A stretch of 9,781 nt of DNA from positions 1 through 9,781 of the forward strand of contig JASHQY010000150.1 of NCBI GenBank assembly GCA_030038885.1. Reading direction: 5' to 3'. A program made the translations under genes and the position numbers. The notes under the pieces were generated by a model. It had not been told where the DNA came from, ran no database searches, and saw nothing but the letters and a program-made list of their open reading frames with translations. Source of the DNA: Thermoplasmata archaeon (GTDB lineage: Archaea > Thermoplasmatota > Thermoplasmata > Lutacidiplasmatales > UBA184). Shown piece by piece: positions 1-7,164 of the stretch (position 1 is the stretch's first letter; each line of letters starts with the position of its first letter).

Positions 1-444
1 CGTGACGCCCGTCGTGGTCTCCTCGGTCGAGCCGCGGATCTTCCCCCGGTCCGTGCGCGTCGAGTGAACGAGCGCGACGAGGTCCGAACCGTCATCGATG
101 ATGACGTCCGGGTCGGCGTCGAGCATCGCCTTGACGCCCGCGCGGTACTGGGCGATCGACTCGCCCTTCTCCGCCCAGGTCTCGATGCCGGCCTCTCGGA
201 GCGCGGCCACCGCATCATCGTCCGTGGAGAGCGGGTTGCCCGCCGCCAGGCGGAGGTCCGCTCCGCCCGCTCCGAGCGCGAGCGCGAGCGCCGCGGTCTT
301 CGCCTCGACGTGGAGCACGGCGGAGACCGTCAGGCCCTTGAATGGCTGCTCGGTCTCGAACCGCCGCCGGATCCCCTCGAGGACCGGCATGTGGGCGCGC
401 GCCCAATCGACCTTCTGCCGGCCTCGCGTGGGGTCCCCGGGCAT
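1..444 (-). CDS. ahcY: S-adenosylhomocysteine hydrolase, N-terminal part (runs off left edge)
   Basis: Adenosylhomocysteinase reversibly hydrolyses S-adenosylhomocysteine to adenosine and homocysteine in the cytoplasm, completing the methylation cycle. I translated the reverse strand from the ATG at 444; 148 codons stay open to base 1, so the C-terminal NAD-binding half lies outside. Family motifs appear in order: VDWARAHMPVL (residues 12-22), LHVEAKTA (45-52, the form found in short archaeal/Thermotoga-type enzymes rather than the human form), GNPLST (69-74), IIDDGSDL (115-122) and EETTTGV (141-147). The last two carry the Asp and Glu that correspond to substrate-binding residues of the family. 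The Cys often preceding NPLST is Gly here, as I recall for some short-type enzymes. The start fits the family N-terminus and lies 36 nt after a TATA-like box. The gene follows the surface-protein gene on the same strand by 67 nt, but appears to have its own promoter. Family assignment is near certain. Confidence 0.95.
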   Translation of the reverse strand, partial: MPGDPTRGRQKVDWARAHMPVLEGIRRRFETEQPFKGLTVSAVLHVEAKTAALALALGAGGADLRLAAGNPLSTDDDAVAALREAGIETWAEKGESIAQYRAGVKAMLDADPDVIIDDGSDLVALVHSTRTDRGKIRGSTEETTTGVT

Positions 445-450
445 CGCGAA

Positions 451-470
451 CGGCCGTCCGAGGACGGCCG
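451..470. promoter_or_regulatory. Perfect 20-bp inverted repeat in the ahcY promoter, candidate operator
   Basis: The sequence CGGCCGTCCGAGGACGGCCG has arms of nine bases that are exact reverse complements around a 2-base centre. It lies between the TATA-like box (473-480) and the ahcY ATG (444), so it would cover the predicted transcription start near 452. No T-run follows it on the minus strand, which argues against a terminator for the upstream gene. A dimeric repressor site is the simplest reading. A transcript hairpin is less likely, because the predicted leader is only about 8 nt. GC-rich DNA makes such repeats easier to find by chance. Confidence 0.4.
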
Positions 471-472
471 AC

Positions 473-480
473 CCTTATTA
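473..480 (-). promoter_or_regulatory. TATA-like box of ahcY
   Basis: Read on the minus strand this is TAATAAGG, an AT-rich island in GC-rich surroundings. Its first base lies 36 nt before the ahcY ATG. Archaeal transcription usually starts about 25 nt after the centre of the TATA box, so a very short leader is predicted. The element closely resembles the box in front of the BlaI-like gene (TATTAAGG, 34 nt before its ATG). Confidence 0.5.
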
Positions 481-511
481 GCTCGCGGCCGCGGGGAGCC
501 CCGACAAGCAC

Positions 512-3412
512 CTACTGGGTCACCGCTCCGCAGAACGGACAGACGAGGTACTCGGGCGGGATCTCCTTGCCGCAGTTGGGGCAGGGCTTGAGCCCGGCAG
601 CGCCGGCCGCCGGGGCGGCGGCCGCCGGCGGCGCGGCCATGCCGGCCTGCGATCCCGCGGGCGCCGGGGCGGCGCCGCGCGGGGCGGGCGGCGGGGTCGC
701 CGACGCGACGCTCTCGGAGCCGACCGGTGGCGCGCTCATCCCGGCGCGTGGCGTGCCCTTGTTCTGCTGCGCGCTCCACTGGCTGAACGGAACGTACGTC
801 GGCTGGCGCTTCCACCAGTCCCAGAACGCGCTCTCGGTGTAGTTGTCGCCGAGCTCGCGCTTGCCCTCGGTCCGGAACTTCTCGGTGAAGTCCGCGTAGG
901 CCTGCCGCTCGGGATCCGACGCGCCCTCGCCCGGGGCGCCGAGCAGCTGGGCGCTGCACTCGGGGCAGAACTGGGATTTCGCGGGGATCGTGGCCGAACA
1001 CCGACTGCACCGGACCATGTCCGATTCGAACTCGGCGCCGCACTTCGGACAGACCGTCGCGTCCTCGGGGATCAGCTCGCCGCACTCCCCGCACTCGACG
1101 AGCTTGCCCGCCGCCTGCCGCCGGAAGACCAGGAGGACCACGAGGATCGCGACGACCACCGCGACCGCGATCGCGATCCAGATCCAGAGCGGAAGGCCGA
1201 GGAACTTCTGGAACAGGAAGCCGACGGGGGAGGTCGTCGACGGGATGCTGAAGATCCCGAGGTCGTGGGACGCACTGACGCCCTTGTACGACGCGATGGC
1301 CTCGATGTCGTAGCTCGTGCCGGCGCTCAGCGGGAGCGGTTGCTCCCAGTCGAAGGAGAACGAGCCGTTGTCGACCTGGGCTCCCGCGATCGTGATCTGG
1401 CTGCCGCCGCCGACCGGGGACGCGTACAGCGTGATGCTGGCCTCGCCCGGTCCGTTCAGGAAGATCGTGCCGCTCGAGGAGTACTGGTCGTTCGGGTTGA
1501 GCGGGCTCGTCGGTCCCACGAGCGTGAGGATCTCGACGACCGGGGGCGCGACCGGCACCTGGACGTTCGCCCGGTCCGGCTGGCCGTAGCCGATCGAACC
1601 GAGGGCGACGCCGGTGGGATAGGGGCTGACCGAGTAGGAGATCCACGTCGTGTTGTTCACGTACGGCGTGCGGAACCCGACGTGGTAGCCGCCGAGGAAG
1701 GTCCCCGACGGGAGGTCGGTCGCGTTGATCACGGTCGACGCGAGCATGAGGTACGCCTGGCCGCCGACGTTCGACGACCCGTAGCGCGAGATCCCGTGGG
1801 TTCCGTCCCAGAACTGGAGGTACTGCCACATCGCGGGGCTCGTGCTCGCGAGGTCGTTGAGCGCGGTCACGGTCGCGTTGTTCGCCTGGTTCGTGTCGTA
1901 GGCGTAGAACGCCGCGACCGACGCCCCGCTGACGTTCACGTGGTTGTCGATCGAGGTGATGTTGAAGTTCGCCCACCGGTAGAGGTAGGCGGAGCTGGTC
2001 GCGTCCGTCAGCACGGCGGACGTCGAGAAGACGCCCGGCACGGTCGAGGGGACCGTGAGGTTCGCGAGGTAGGCCGTCGCGCCATCCCCGAGCAGGAGCT
2101 TGTTCGACTGCCACGGGAACGGCGAGACCTGAGAGAGCGGGCTCGCGGGGAGGTCCGCGAACGTGAGGTCGATCGCCGAGTTCGCGGTCGTCACGGTCGT
2201 TCCGCTGCCGGTGGCCACGACGTTGTACTGGAGCGGCGGGGTGAGTTCGAGTCCGGTCGTGCTCAGCGTGACCGAGGGTCCCGTCACGGCGGTGAAATTG
2301 AGCGCGATCCCCGAGGGCGTTCCGAAGTCCCCCGTGTTGTTGAGGTACGAAAGCATTCCGCCCGCGTTGATCGCGGCGATCAGCCCGGCCGGGAGCGTCA
2401 GGTTCGCGACCCCGTCGGTCGTGTCGTTCGCGAGGGCGAGGGTCCCGACGGGGTAGCCGATCCCCTCGTACCAGATCTCGACGTCCACCGAGGAGGCCAC
2501 CCCTCCGGTGTTGTTGTAGAATGCGAAGACCTGTCCGCCGGAGACGCCGGTGGCGTAGTAGAGCCAGTCCTGGGTCAGGCTGATCGAGTCGGTCGGGGTC
2601 GCGAGGTCGGTGACGTTCTCGCCGGCCCCGCCGAGGACGACGTCGGTCGCGTTCAGCGGCAGCGGCCCGGGCATCCCGTTCGAGGTCGTGTCGTCCGCGT
2701 ACGTCTCGTTGACCGTCGTCGCGAACAGGTTGAGCTGGGCCCCGCCGCTGACGAGGATGCTCGGCGCGTACTCGGTGTCCGCCGAGATCAGGGCGGGCTC
2801 GTTGGCCCCCACGACCGCCGGGTTCCCCGTGATCACGGAGTCGTTGAAGGTCGCGGTCGCGGAGCTCCCGGCGATCGTCAGCCACCCGGGGAACGCGAGC
2901 GTCGAGTGCCACGCCGTCCACGTGCCGGTCACGGCGACATTCAGCTTCGCGTAGGCGTTCAGCACGTTCATGTCGGTCGTGATGGTCGAGTTGAGGACCT
3001 CCACGGTCCCGGCGTCCGAGAACGAGTAGATGTGGGACAGGCGGACGATCGGCGTCCCGGTGTCGGCCACGAACTGGACGAAGATCAGCGAGACGTTCCG
3101 CACGATCAGAGTGCCGCCGGACTCGACCGTGATGTTGCCCCCCTGGTAGTACTGGGGGACCCCACCGGTCGGCTGGATCGTGTAGGTCTCGCCCGAAGTG
3201 ACCACGAGGTCGCCGTGGGTCGGCGGGGTCGCAGCCGGTGCCGCGGCCGTTTGTGAGGTCGCCGCGGACGCGGACGGGTGGGCGGCGAGCACGAAGCTCC
3301 CGCCCGCGACCATCAGGATCACGACCAGGATCGCCAGGGTCGATTTGGTCCAATTCCGGGGGGCCCGCACGGCATCCCCGGACTGTGGGGAGCTGCCCAA
3401 ATGACGGCTCAC
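512..3412 (-). CDS. Large surface protein with one C-terminal TM helix and three cytoplasmic zinc ribbons
   Basis: This 966-aa protein has no function I can name. Its layout is clear. A basic N-terminus is followed by a hydrophobic signal segment (about residues 25-45). A long Ser/Thr/Asn/Gly-rich ectodomain (to about 735) carries roughly 19 N-X-S/T sequons and no cysteine. The early part (about 65-250) has short beta-type repeats such as GGNITVESGGTLIV, suggestive of a beta-helix; an Ig-like module is plausible at about 622-727. One strong transmembrane helix (about 739-761) ends in RRQ. The inner tail has two adjacent zinc ribbons (CGEC/CPKC at about 773-791, CSRC/CPEC at about 801-819), a Trp-rich segment with FWDWW, an Ala/Pro-rich linker, and a third ribbon at the extreme C-terminus (CPNC/CPFC, about 943-961). 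All twelve cysteines belong to the ribbons. The GTG start at 3412 is 32 nt from a TATA-like box, which fits leaderless transcription; a GTG at 3370 is an alternative. It may be an adhesin, S-layer-associated protein or membrane sensor. The gene is certain, the role unknown. Confidence 0.9.
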   Translation of the reverse strand: MSRHLGSSPQSGDAVRAPRNWTKSTLAILVVILMVAGGSFVLAAHPSASAATSQTAAAPAATPPTHGDLVVTSGETYTIQPTGGVPQYYQGGNITVESGGTLIVRNVSLIFVQFVADTGTPIVRLSHIYSFSDAGTVEVLNSTITTDMNVLNAYAKLNVAVTGTWTAWHSTLAFPGWLTIAGSSATATFNDSVITGNPAVVGANEPALISADTEYAPSILVSGGAQLNLFATTVNETYADDTTSNGMPGPLPLNATDVVLGGAGENVTDLATPTDSISLTQDWLYYATGVSGGQVFAFYNNTGGVASSVDVEIWYEGIGYPVGTLALANDTTDGVANLTLPAGLIAAINAGGMLSYLNNTGDFGTPSGIALNFTAVTGPSVTLSTTGLELTPPLQYNVVATGSGTTVTTANSAIDLTFADLPASPLSQVSPFPWQSNKLLLGDGATAYLANLTVPSTVPGVFSTSAVLTDATSSAYLYRWANFNITSIDNHVNVSGASVAAFYAYDTNQANNATVTALNDLASTSPAMWQYLQFWDGTHGISRYGSSNVGGQAYLMLASTVINATDLPSGTFLGGYHVGFRTPYVNNTTWISYSVSPYPTGVALGSIGYGQPDRANVQVPVAPPVVEILTLVGPTSPLNPNDQYSSSGTIFLNGPGEASITLYASPVGGGSQITIAGAQVDNGSFSFDWEQPLPLSAGTSYDIEAIASYKGVSASHDLGIFSIPSTTSPVGFLFQKFLGLPLWIWIAIAVAVVVAILVVLLVFRRQAAGKLVECGECGELIPEDATVCPKCGAEFESDMVRCSRCSATIPAKSQFCPECSAQLLGAPGEGASDPERQAYADFTEKFRTEGKRELGDNYTESAFWDWWKRQPTYVPFSQWSAQQNKGTPRAGMSAPPVGSESVASATPPPAPRGAAPAPAGSQAGMAAPPAAAAPAAGAAGLKPCPNCGKEIPPEYLVCPFCGAVTQ

Positions 3413-3436
3413 AACTCAAGAGAGGCCGTATTCTGG

Positions 3437-3444
3437 TATTTGAA
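3437..3444 (-). promoter_or_regulatory. TATA-like box of the surface-protein gene
   Basis: On the minus strand this reads TTCAAATA, in the most AT-rich part of the gap between the dehydrogenase and surface-protein genes. Its first base lies 32 nt before the GTG at 3412. Transcription is therefore predicted to start at or within a few bases of the start codon. No Shine-Dalgarno sequence precedes the GTG, which agrees with a leaderless transcript. Confidence 0.45.
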
Positions 3445-3476
3445 TCCTACTTTTCCGTCAGCGCGGACCGAGGTCG

Positions 3477-3490
3477 AAAACCGGGCCCGG
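3477..3490 (-). terminator. Possible terminator after the four-gene operon
   Basis: On the minus strand, 34 nt after the dehydrogenase stop codon, a 10-base palindrome (CCGGGCCCGG, 3481-3490) runs directly into TTTT (3477-3480). Archaea terminate mainly at oligo-T tracts, and four Ts is short. The position is sensible, since it is followed by a TATA-like box for the next gene, but the signal is weak. Confidence 0.3.
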
Positions 3491-3523
3491 CCGACGCTCC
3501 GGACGGGGTTTCCGGGGCCGGGG

Positions 3524-4567
3524 TCAGGCCGACGGGAGGGTCACGACGATCTTGCCGAACAGGTCCGGAGCGTCGAACCGGCGGAACGCGTCGGCGGCCT
3601 CCTCCCACGGGCGCTCGGAGTCGACGACGGGCGTGAGGCGCCCCGCCGCGAGGTGCTCCAGGACCTCGGCGAACTCGCGGGCGTCGGCCATCGTGCTGCC
3701 GCGGATCGACGCCTGGCGCCAGAACAGCGTCCGGAGGTCGACCTCGACCGTCGGACCCGCGGTCGCGCCGATCACGACGACCCGCCCCCCGCGCGCGAGC
3801 GCGCGCACGGAGCGGGGCACGGTCGGCGCCCCGACCGAGTCGAAGATCACGTCGACGCCGTTCTTCTGGCTCCACTGCCACAGCACCCGGTCGAGCGGAT
3901 GCTCGCCCTCGTCGAACACGACCGCCTCGTCCGCTCCGAACGCTCGGGCGCGCTCGGCCTTCTCGGCCGACCGGGACGCGACGACGACCCGTCCCCCGAG
4001 CAGCTTCGCGACCTGGATCACCGCGGTCGCGACGCCGCCGCCCGCGCCGATGACCGCGACCCGGTCGCCCGGGGCGACCCCGCCCACCGTCTTCATCGCG
4101 CGCCACGCGGTCTGGAAGACGAGCGGCGCGGCCGCCGCCTCGACGAACGAGAGCCGCTCCGGGCGCGGGTGGACGTTGCGAGCGGGGAGGACGACGAACC
4201 GGGTCATCGAGCCCTGGGTGTGCTCTCCCAGGATCCGGTATCCGCGGCAGAGCGACTCGCGGCCCTGGCGGCACGCCTCGCAGGTCCCGTCCCAGATGCC
4301 GGGGTTGAGGAGCACCGGCGCTCCGCGGGCGAGCCCGGCCACGCCCTCGCCGAGCCGGTCGACCTCTCCGGATCCGTCCGAGCCGAGGACGTGCGGGCGC
4401 TGGATCGGCACGCCCGGGATGCCCGCGAGCGTGAACCGGTCGAGCCGGTTGAACGCGGCGGCGCGGATCGCCACCCGGACCTCGCCCGGACCGGGTTCGG
4501 GCTCCGGGATCTCGACGAACTCGAGCCGCTCGGGGCCGCCGTGCTCCCGGAACCCGAAGCCGCGCAT
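3524..4567 (-). CDS. Medium-chain dehydrogenase/reductase, quinone-oxidoreductase-like
   Basis: A 347-aa cytoplasmic oxidoreductase of the medium-chain (zinc alcohol dehydrogenase/quinone oxidoreductase) superfamily. The N-terminal GroES-like fold contains PGPGEV (26-31), the HVLGSDGSG segment (59-67) and a structural-zinc-type lobe at about 90-107. The Rossmann domain has the glycine motif VIGAGGGVA (172-180), where GAGSGVG is usual, followed by ASRS at the end of the second strand, which suggests NADP(H). Asn40 stands where zinc alcohol dehydrogenases carry the catalytic Cys, so a catalytic zinc is unlikely. In the lobe the first of four ligands is Asp93, followed by Cys96, Cys99 and Cys107. 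The ATG lies 6 nt after the cysS stop, with GAGG just upstream, so it is the last gene of the operon. The substrate cannot be read from the sequence, and the link to cysteine metabolism is by position only. Confidence 0.9.
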   Translation of the reverse strand: MRGFGFREHGGPERLEFVEIPEPEPGPGEVRVAIRAAAFNRLDRFTLAGIPGVPIQRPHVLGSDGSGEVDRLGEGVAGLARGAPVLLNPGIWDGTCEACRQGRESLCRGYRILGEHTQGSMTRFVVLPARNVHPRPERLSFVEAAAAPLVFQTAWRAMKTVGGVAPGDRVAVIGAGGGVATAVIQVAKLLGGRVVVASRSAEKAERARAFGADEAVVFDEGEHPLDRVLWQWSQKNGVDVIFDSVGAPTVPRSVRALARGGRVVVIGATAGPTVEVDLRTLFWRQASIRGSTMADAREFAEVLEHLAAGRLTPVVDSERPWEEAADAFRRFDAPDLFGKIVVTLPSA

Positions 4568-4573
4568 GGGGCC

Positions 4574-6016
4574 TCAGCTCGGGTCGGCGAACCGCCAGCG
4601 GGTCGATCCGCTCGAGTCCTCGACGACGATCCCGAGCGCGCGGAGCTCCTCGCGGATCCGGTCCGCCTCGGCGAAGTCCCCGCGCGAGCGGGCCCGCGCG
4701 CGGGCGTCGAGGAGCAGCGGCACGACGCGCGCCCAGGCCCCGGTCCGCGTCGAGCCCTCCCGCTCGAACAGGCCGAGCGTCTCCCGCGCCCACGCGTAGG
4801 GCGCATCGAGCTGGGCGAGCCCGGCGCCGTCCAGGTGCTCGAGCTGCGGCACGAGCTCGGTCAGCCGGCGGGTCCATCCGAACAGTGCCGCGATCGCCTC
4901 GCGGCTGTTGAAGTCCTCGGCGAGGGTCGAGTCCAGCTGCTCGACCAGCTCCCCCGCGGCGTCGGCGAGCTCGGCCGGGACCGGGTCGCCGGCCCGGTCG
5001 GGGCCGTCGCGCTCGAGGAGCTCGGCGATCCGCGTCGCGGGGAGCGCGAGGCGCGCGTACGCTTCCCGGCACTCCTCGAGGCTCTTGCCGGGCACGAAGT
5101 CGACCGCGCTGCGGTAGTGGGCGTTGAGGTAGTAGAAGCGGAGGACCGCCGGGCCGAAGTCGTCGATCGCCTGCTCGAGCGACGAGACGTTCCCGATCGA
5201 CTTCGACATCTTCTCGCCGGTCATCGACACGAGGCCGGTGTGCATCCAGTAGTTCACCATCGGGGCGAGCCCGGTCGCCGCCTCCGAGAGCGCGATCTCG
5301 GCCTCGTGGTGCGGGAAGATCAAATCGAGGCCCGCGCCGTGGAGGTCGTAGCGCGCGCCGAGGAGCTTGCCGGTCATCACGGTGTCCTCGACGTGCCAGC
5401 CGGGACGCCCCGGCCCCCACGGGCTCTCCCAGCTCGGCTCGCCGGGGGTCGCCGCCTTCCAGATCACGAAGTCCTCGGGCGAGCGCTTCCGGGGATCGAC
5501 CTCGACCCTCGCTCCCGGCTGGAGCGCCGTGACCTTCTGTCCGGAGAGCGCCCCGTACCGGGGGAACTTCGCGACCTCGAAGTAGACCGAGCCGTCGGAC
5601 GCCACGTAGGCGAACCCCCGGTCGACCAGCGCGCGCACCTGGTCGAGGATCTCGGGGACGTAGTCGGTCGCGAACGGGTAGTAGTTCACCGAGCGGACCC
5701 CGAGCCGCTCCATCGAGCGGCGGAAGTCGAGGAAGTGGCGCTCCGCGAGCGCGAGGGGGTCGTCGTCCGCCTCGGCCGCCCGGGCGATCAGCTTGTCGTC
5801 GAGGTTCGTGACGTTCTGGACGTAGAACACCCGGTACCCCCAGCGGCGCAGCGCGCGGGCGACCATGTCGAAGATCACGAACGTCCTCCCGTGGCCGACG
5901 TGCGCGGGCGCGTAGGGCGTCAGGCCGCAGACGTAGAGGCCGACGCGCGGCGGGGAGATCGGGGCGAACCCGCGGGTCGCGCGGGTCATCGAGTCGTAGA
6001 GCGAGACGCGCCGCAC
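4574..6016 (-). CDS. cysS: Cysteinyl-tRNA synthetase
   Basis: A 480-aa class I aminoacyl-tRNA synthetase that activates cysteine with ATP and loads it onto tRNA-Cys in the cytoplasm. The length is normal for the family. HVGH (39-42, the HIGH signature) and KMSKS (269-273) are intact. Zinc-site residues Cys30 and the HHEAE segment (236-240) are present, but the position that is Cys in the E. coli-type GWHIEC motif is Asp211 (GWHVED). The C-terminal part is helical and ends with a family-typical GIVVEDSSGSTRWR segment (462-475). The GTG at 6016 is chosen because LYDSMTR (6-12) aligns with the normal N-terminal LYNTLTR; the next ATG, at 5989, would delete it. The frame stays open upstream to 6862, but that is antisense-type noise over the gamma-lyase gene. 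It starts 2 nt after the upstream stop and 6 nt precede the next gene. Confidence 0.95.
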   Translation of the reverse strand: MRRVSLYDSMTRATRGFAPISPPRVGLYVCGLTPYAPAHVGHGRTFVIFDMVARALRRWGYRVFYVQNVTNLDDKLIARAAEADDDPLALAERHFLDFRRSMERLGVRSVNYYPFATDYVPEILDQVRALVDRGFAYVASDGSVYFEVAKFPRYGALSGQKVTALQPGARVEVDPRKRSPEDFVIWKAATPGEPSWESPWGPGRPGWHVEDTVMTGKLLGARYDLHGAGLDLIFPHHEAEIALSEAATGLAPMVNYWMHTGLVSMTGEKMSKSIGNVSSLEQAIDDFGPAVLRFYYLNAHYRSAVDFVPGKSLEECREAYARLALPATRIAELLERDGPDRAGDPVPAELADAAGELVEQLDSTLAEDFNSREAIAALFGWTRRLTELVPQLEHLDGAGLAQLDAPYAWARETLGLFEREGSTRTGAWARVVPLLLDARARARSRGDFAEADRIREELRALGIVVEDSSGSTRWRFADPS

Positions 6017-6018
6017 GG

Positions 6019-7164
6019 CTAGGCGCCCCCGAGCGCGTGCCGCACGTCGTCCGCGAGGTCCGCCGGGTCCTCGATGCCGCACGAGAGCCGGACGAGCCCG
6101 TCGGTCACGCCGTGGGCCTCGCGCTCGCGCCGCGGCACGCTCGCGTGGGTCATCGACGCCGGATGGTCGACCAGCGACTCGACCCCGCCCAGGCTCTCCG
6201 CGAGCGTGAAGACCTCGAGGCCCCGGAGGAAGCGGAACGCCGCCCGGCGGCCCCCGGCGACCTCGAAGGTCACGATCCCGCCGAACCCGTCCATCTGGCG
6301 ACGGGCGAGCGCGTGCTGCGGATGGCTCGGGCGGCCGGGGTAGTACGACGCGCGGACCTTGCGGTGCCCCTCGAGCACCTCCGCGACCGCGCGCGCGCTT
6401 TGCTCGTGCGCGCGCATGCGGACGCCGAGCGTGTGCAGCCCGCGCAGCACGAGGAAGCAGTCGAACGGGCTCGGCACGGCCCCGACCGCGTTCTGCAGCC
6501 AGGCGTAGCGCTCGGCGTCGTGGGCGTCGCGGAGCACGAGCGCGCCGCCGATGATGTCCGAGTGGCCTCCCAGGTACTTCGTCGTCGAATGGAGCACGAG
6601 GTCGGCGCCGAGCTCGATCGGCCGCTGGTTCGCGGGGGACGCGAACGTGTTGTCGACCACGACGACCGCCCCCGCCCGGTGCGCGAGCCGCGCGACCGCG
6701 CGGAGGTCGACGATCCGAAGGAGCGGGTTCGTCGGCGTCTCGAGGTAGACCATCGCGGTCGGCCCCGCGGCCAGGGCGGCGGCGACGCGCGCGGGATCGG
6801 TCATGTCGACGTAGTCGATGCGGACCCCGAACTGTCGACGGTGGTGCTCGAACAGCCGCCACGTGCCGCCGTAGAGGTCGTCGACCGCGACGATCCGGCT
6901 GCCGGTGGGGAACTGTTCGAGCAGCGTCGTCAGGGCCCCGAGCCCCGACGAGAACGCGAGGCCGGCGCTCCCCGACTCCGCCGCGGCGAGCGCTGCCTCG
7001 AGGACGTGCCGCGTCGGGTTCCCCGACCGCCCGTAGACGTACCCCTGGTTCCGGTTCGGGGCGGACTGCCGGAACGTGCTCGAGAGGTAGATCGGGGCGT
7101 TGACGGCACCGGTGAGCGGGTCCGCCGGCTGCGCCGCGTGCAGGAGCCGCGTGTCAAACCGCAT
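6019..7164 (-). CDS. Cystathionine gamma-lyase (or gamma-synthase), PLP enzyme
   Basis: A 381-aa enzyme of the Cys/Met-metabolism PLP family (fold type I). Motifs: YGRSGNPTR (44-52), YGGT (98-101), the pyridine-N-binding Asp171 in VVDNTF, the Schiff-base Lys196 in HSTTKYLGGHSD, SLGGVESL (about 335-342) and MTHASV shortly after. Gamma-lyase splits cystathionine into cysteine, 2-oxobutyrate and ammonia; gamma-synthase runs the forward pathway from an activated homoserine. Lyase is preferred for three reasons: RSGNPTR with Ser rather than the Arg of E. coli gamma-synthase, MTHAS rather than MTHAG, and the position directly after a cystathionine beta-synthase. Members of this family are hard to separate by sequence, and dual activity is possible. 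The ATG at 7164 overlaps the end of the upstream gene by 11 nt and has GGAGGG 8 nt upstream, so translational coupling is likely. Confidence 0.93.
   Translation of the reverse strand: MRFDTRLLHAAQPADPLTGAVNAPIYLSSTFRQSAPNRNQGYVYGRSGNPTRHVLEAALAAAESGSAGLAFSSGLGALTTLLEQFPTGSRIVAVDDLYGGTWRLFEHHRRQFGVRIDYVDMTDPARVAAALAAGPTAMVYLETPTNPLLRIVDLRAVARLAHRAGAVVVVDNTFASPANQRPIELGADLVLHSTTKYLGGHSDIIGGALVLRDAHDAERYAWLQNAVGAVPSPFDCFLVLRGLHTLGVRMRAHEQSARAVAEVLEGHRKVRASYYPGRPSHPQHALARRQMDGFGGIVTFEVAGGRRAAFRFLRGLEVFTLAESLGGVESLVDHPASMTHASVPRREREAHGVTDGLVRLSCGIEDPADLADDVRHALGGA

Noticed and set aside
451..470. SAH or SAM riboswitch in front of ahcY
   Set aside because: The predicted leader is only about 8 nt, far too short for a riboswitch, and only a simple inverted repeat is present.
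484..502. Palindrome CGCGGCCGCG and a GGGG/CCCC stem as a terminator of the surface-protein gene
   Set aside because: No T-run follows on the minus strand and the stems are short. Such GC palindromes are common in this window.
64..591. Plus-strand frames at the left edge
   Set aside because: The reverse strand here encodes clear adenosylhomocysteinase motifs.
1265..3256. Open plus-strand frame of 663 codons opposite the surface-protein gene
   Set aside because: Same shadow composition, no domain, and it is antisense to a well-supported gene.
330..3419. Open minus-strand frame of 1029 codons over the surface-protein gene
   Set aside because: It is rich in Arg, Pro and Gly with no recognisable motif. 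The overlapping frame gives a signal peptide, transmembrane helix and zinc ribbons. GC-rich DNA has few stop codons, so long false frames are expected.
3278..6022. Open plus-strand frame of 914 codons opposite the dehydrogenase and cysS genes
   Set aside because: It is antisense to two genes with intact family motifs and has the Arg/Asp/Val-rich composition of shadow frames.
6017..6862. Upstream extension of the cysS frame to 762 codons
   Set aside because: The extension covers the gamma-lyase gene in another frame and has no family similarity. The normal CysRS N-terminus begins at the GTG at 6016.
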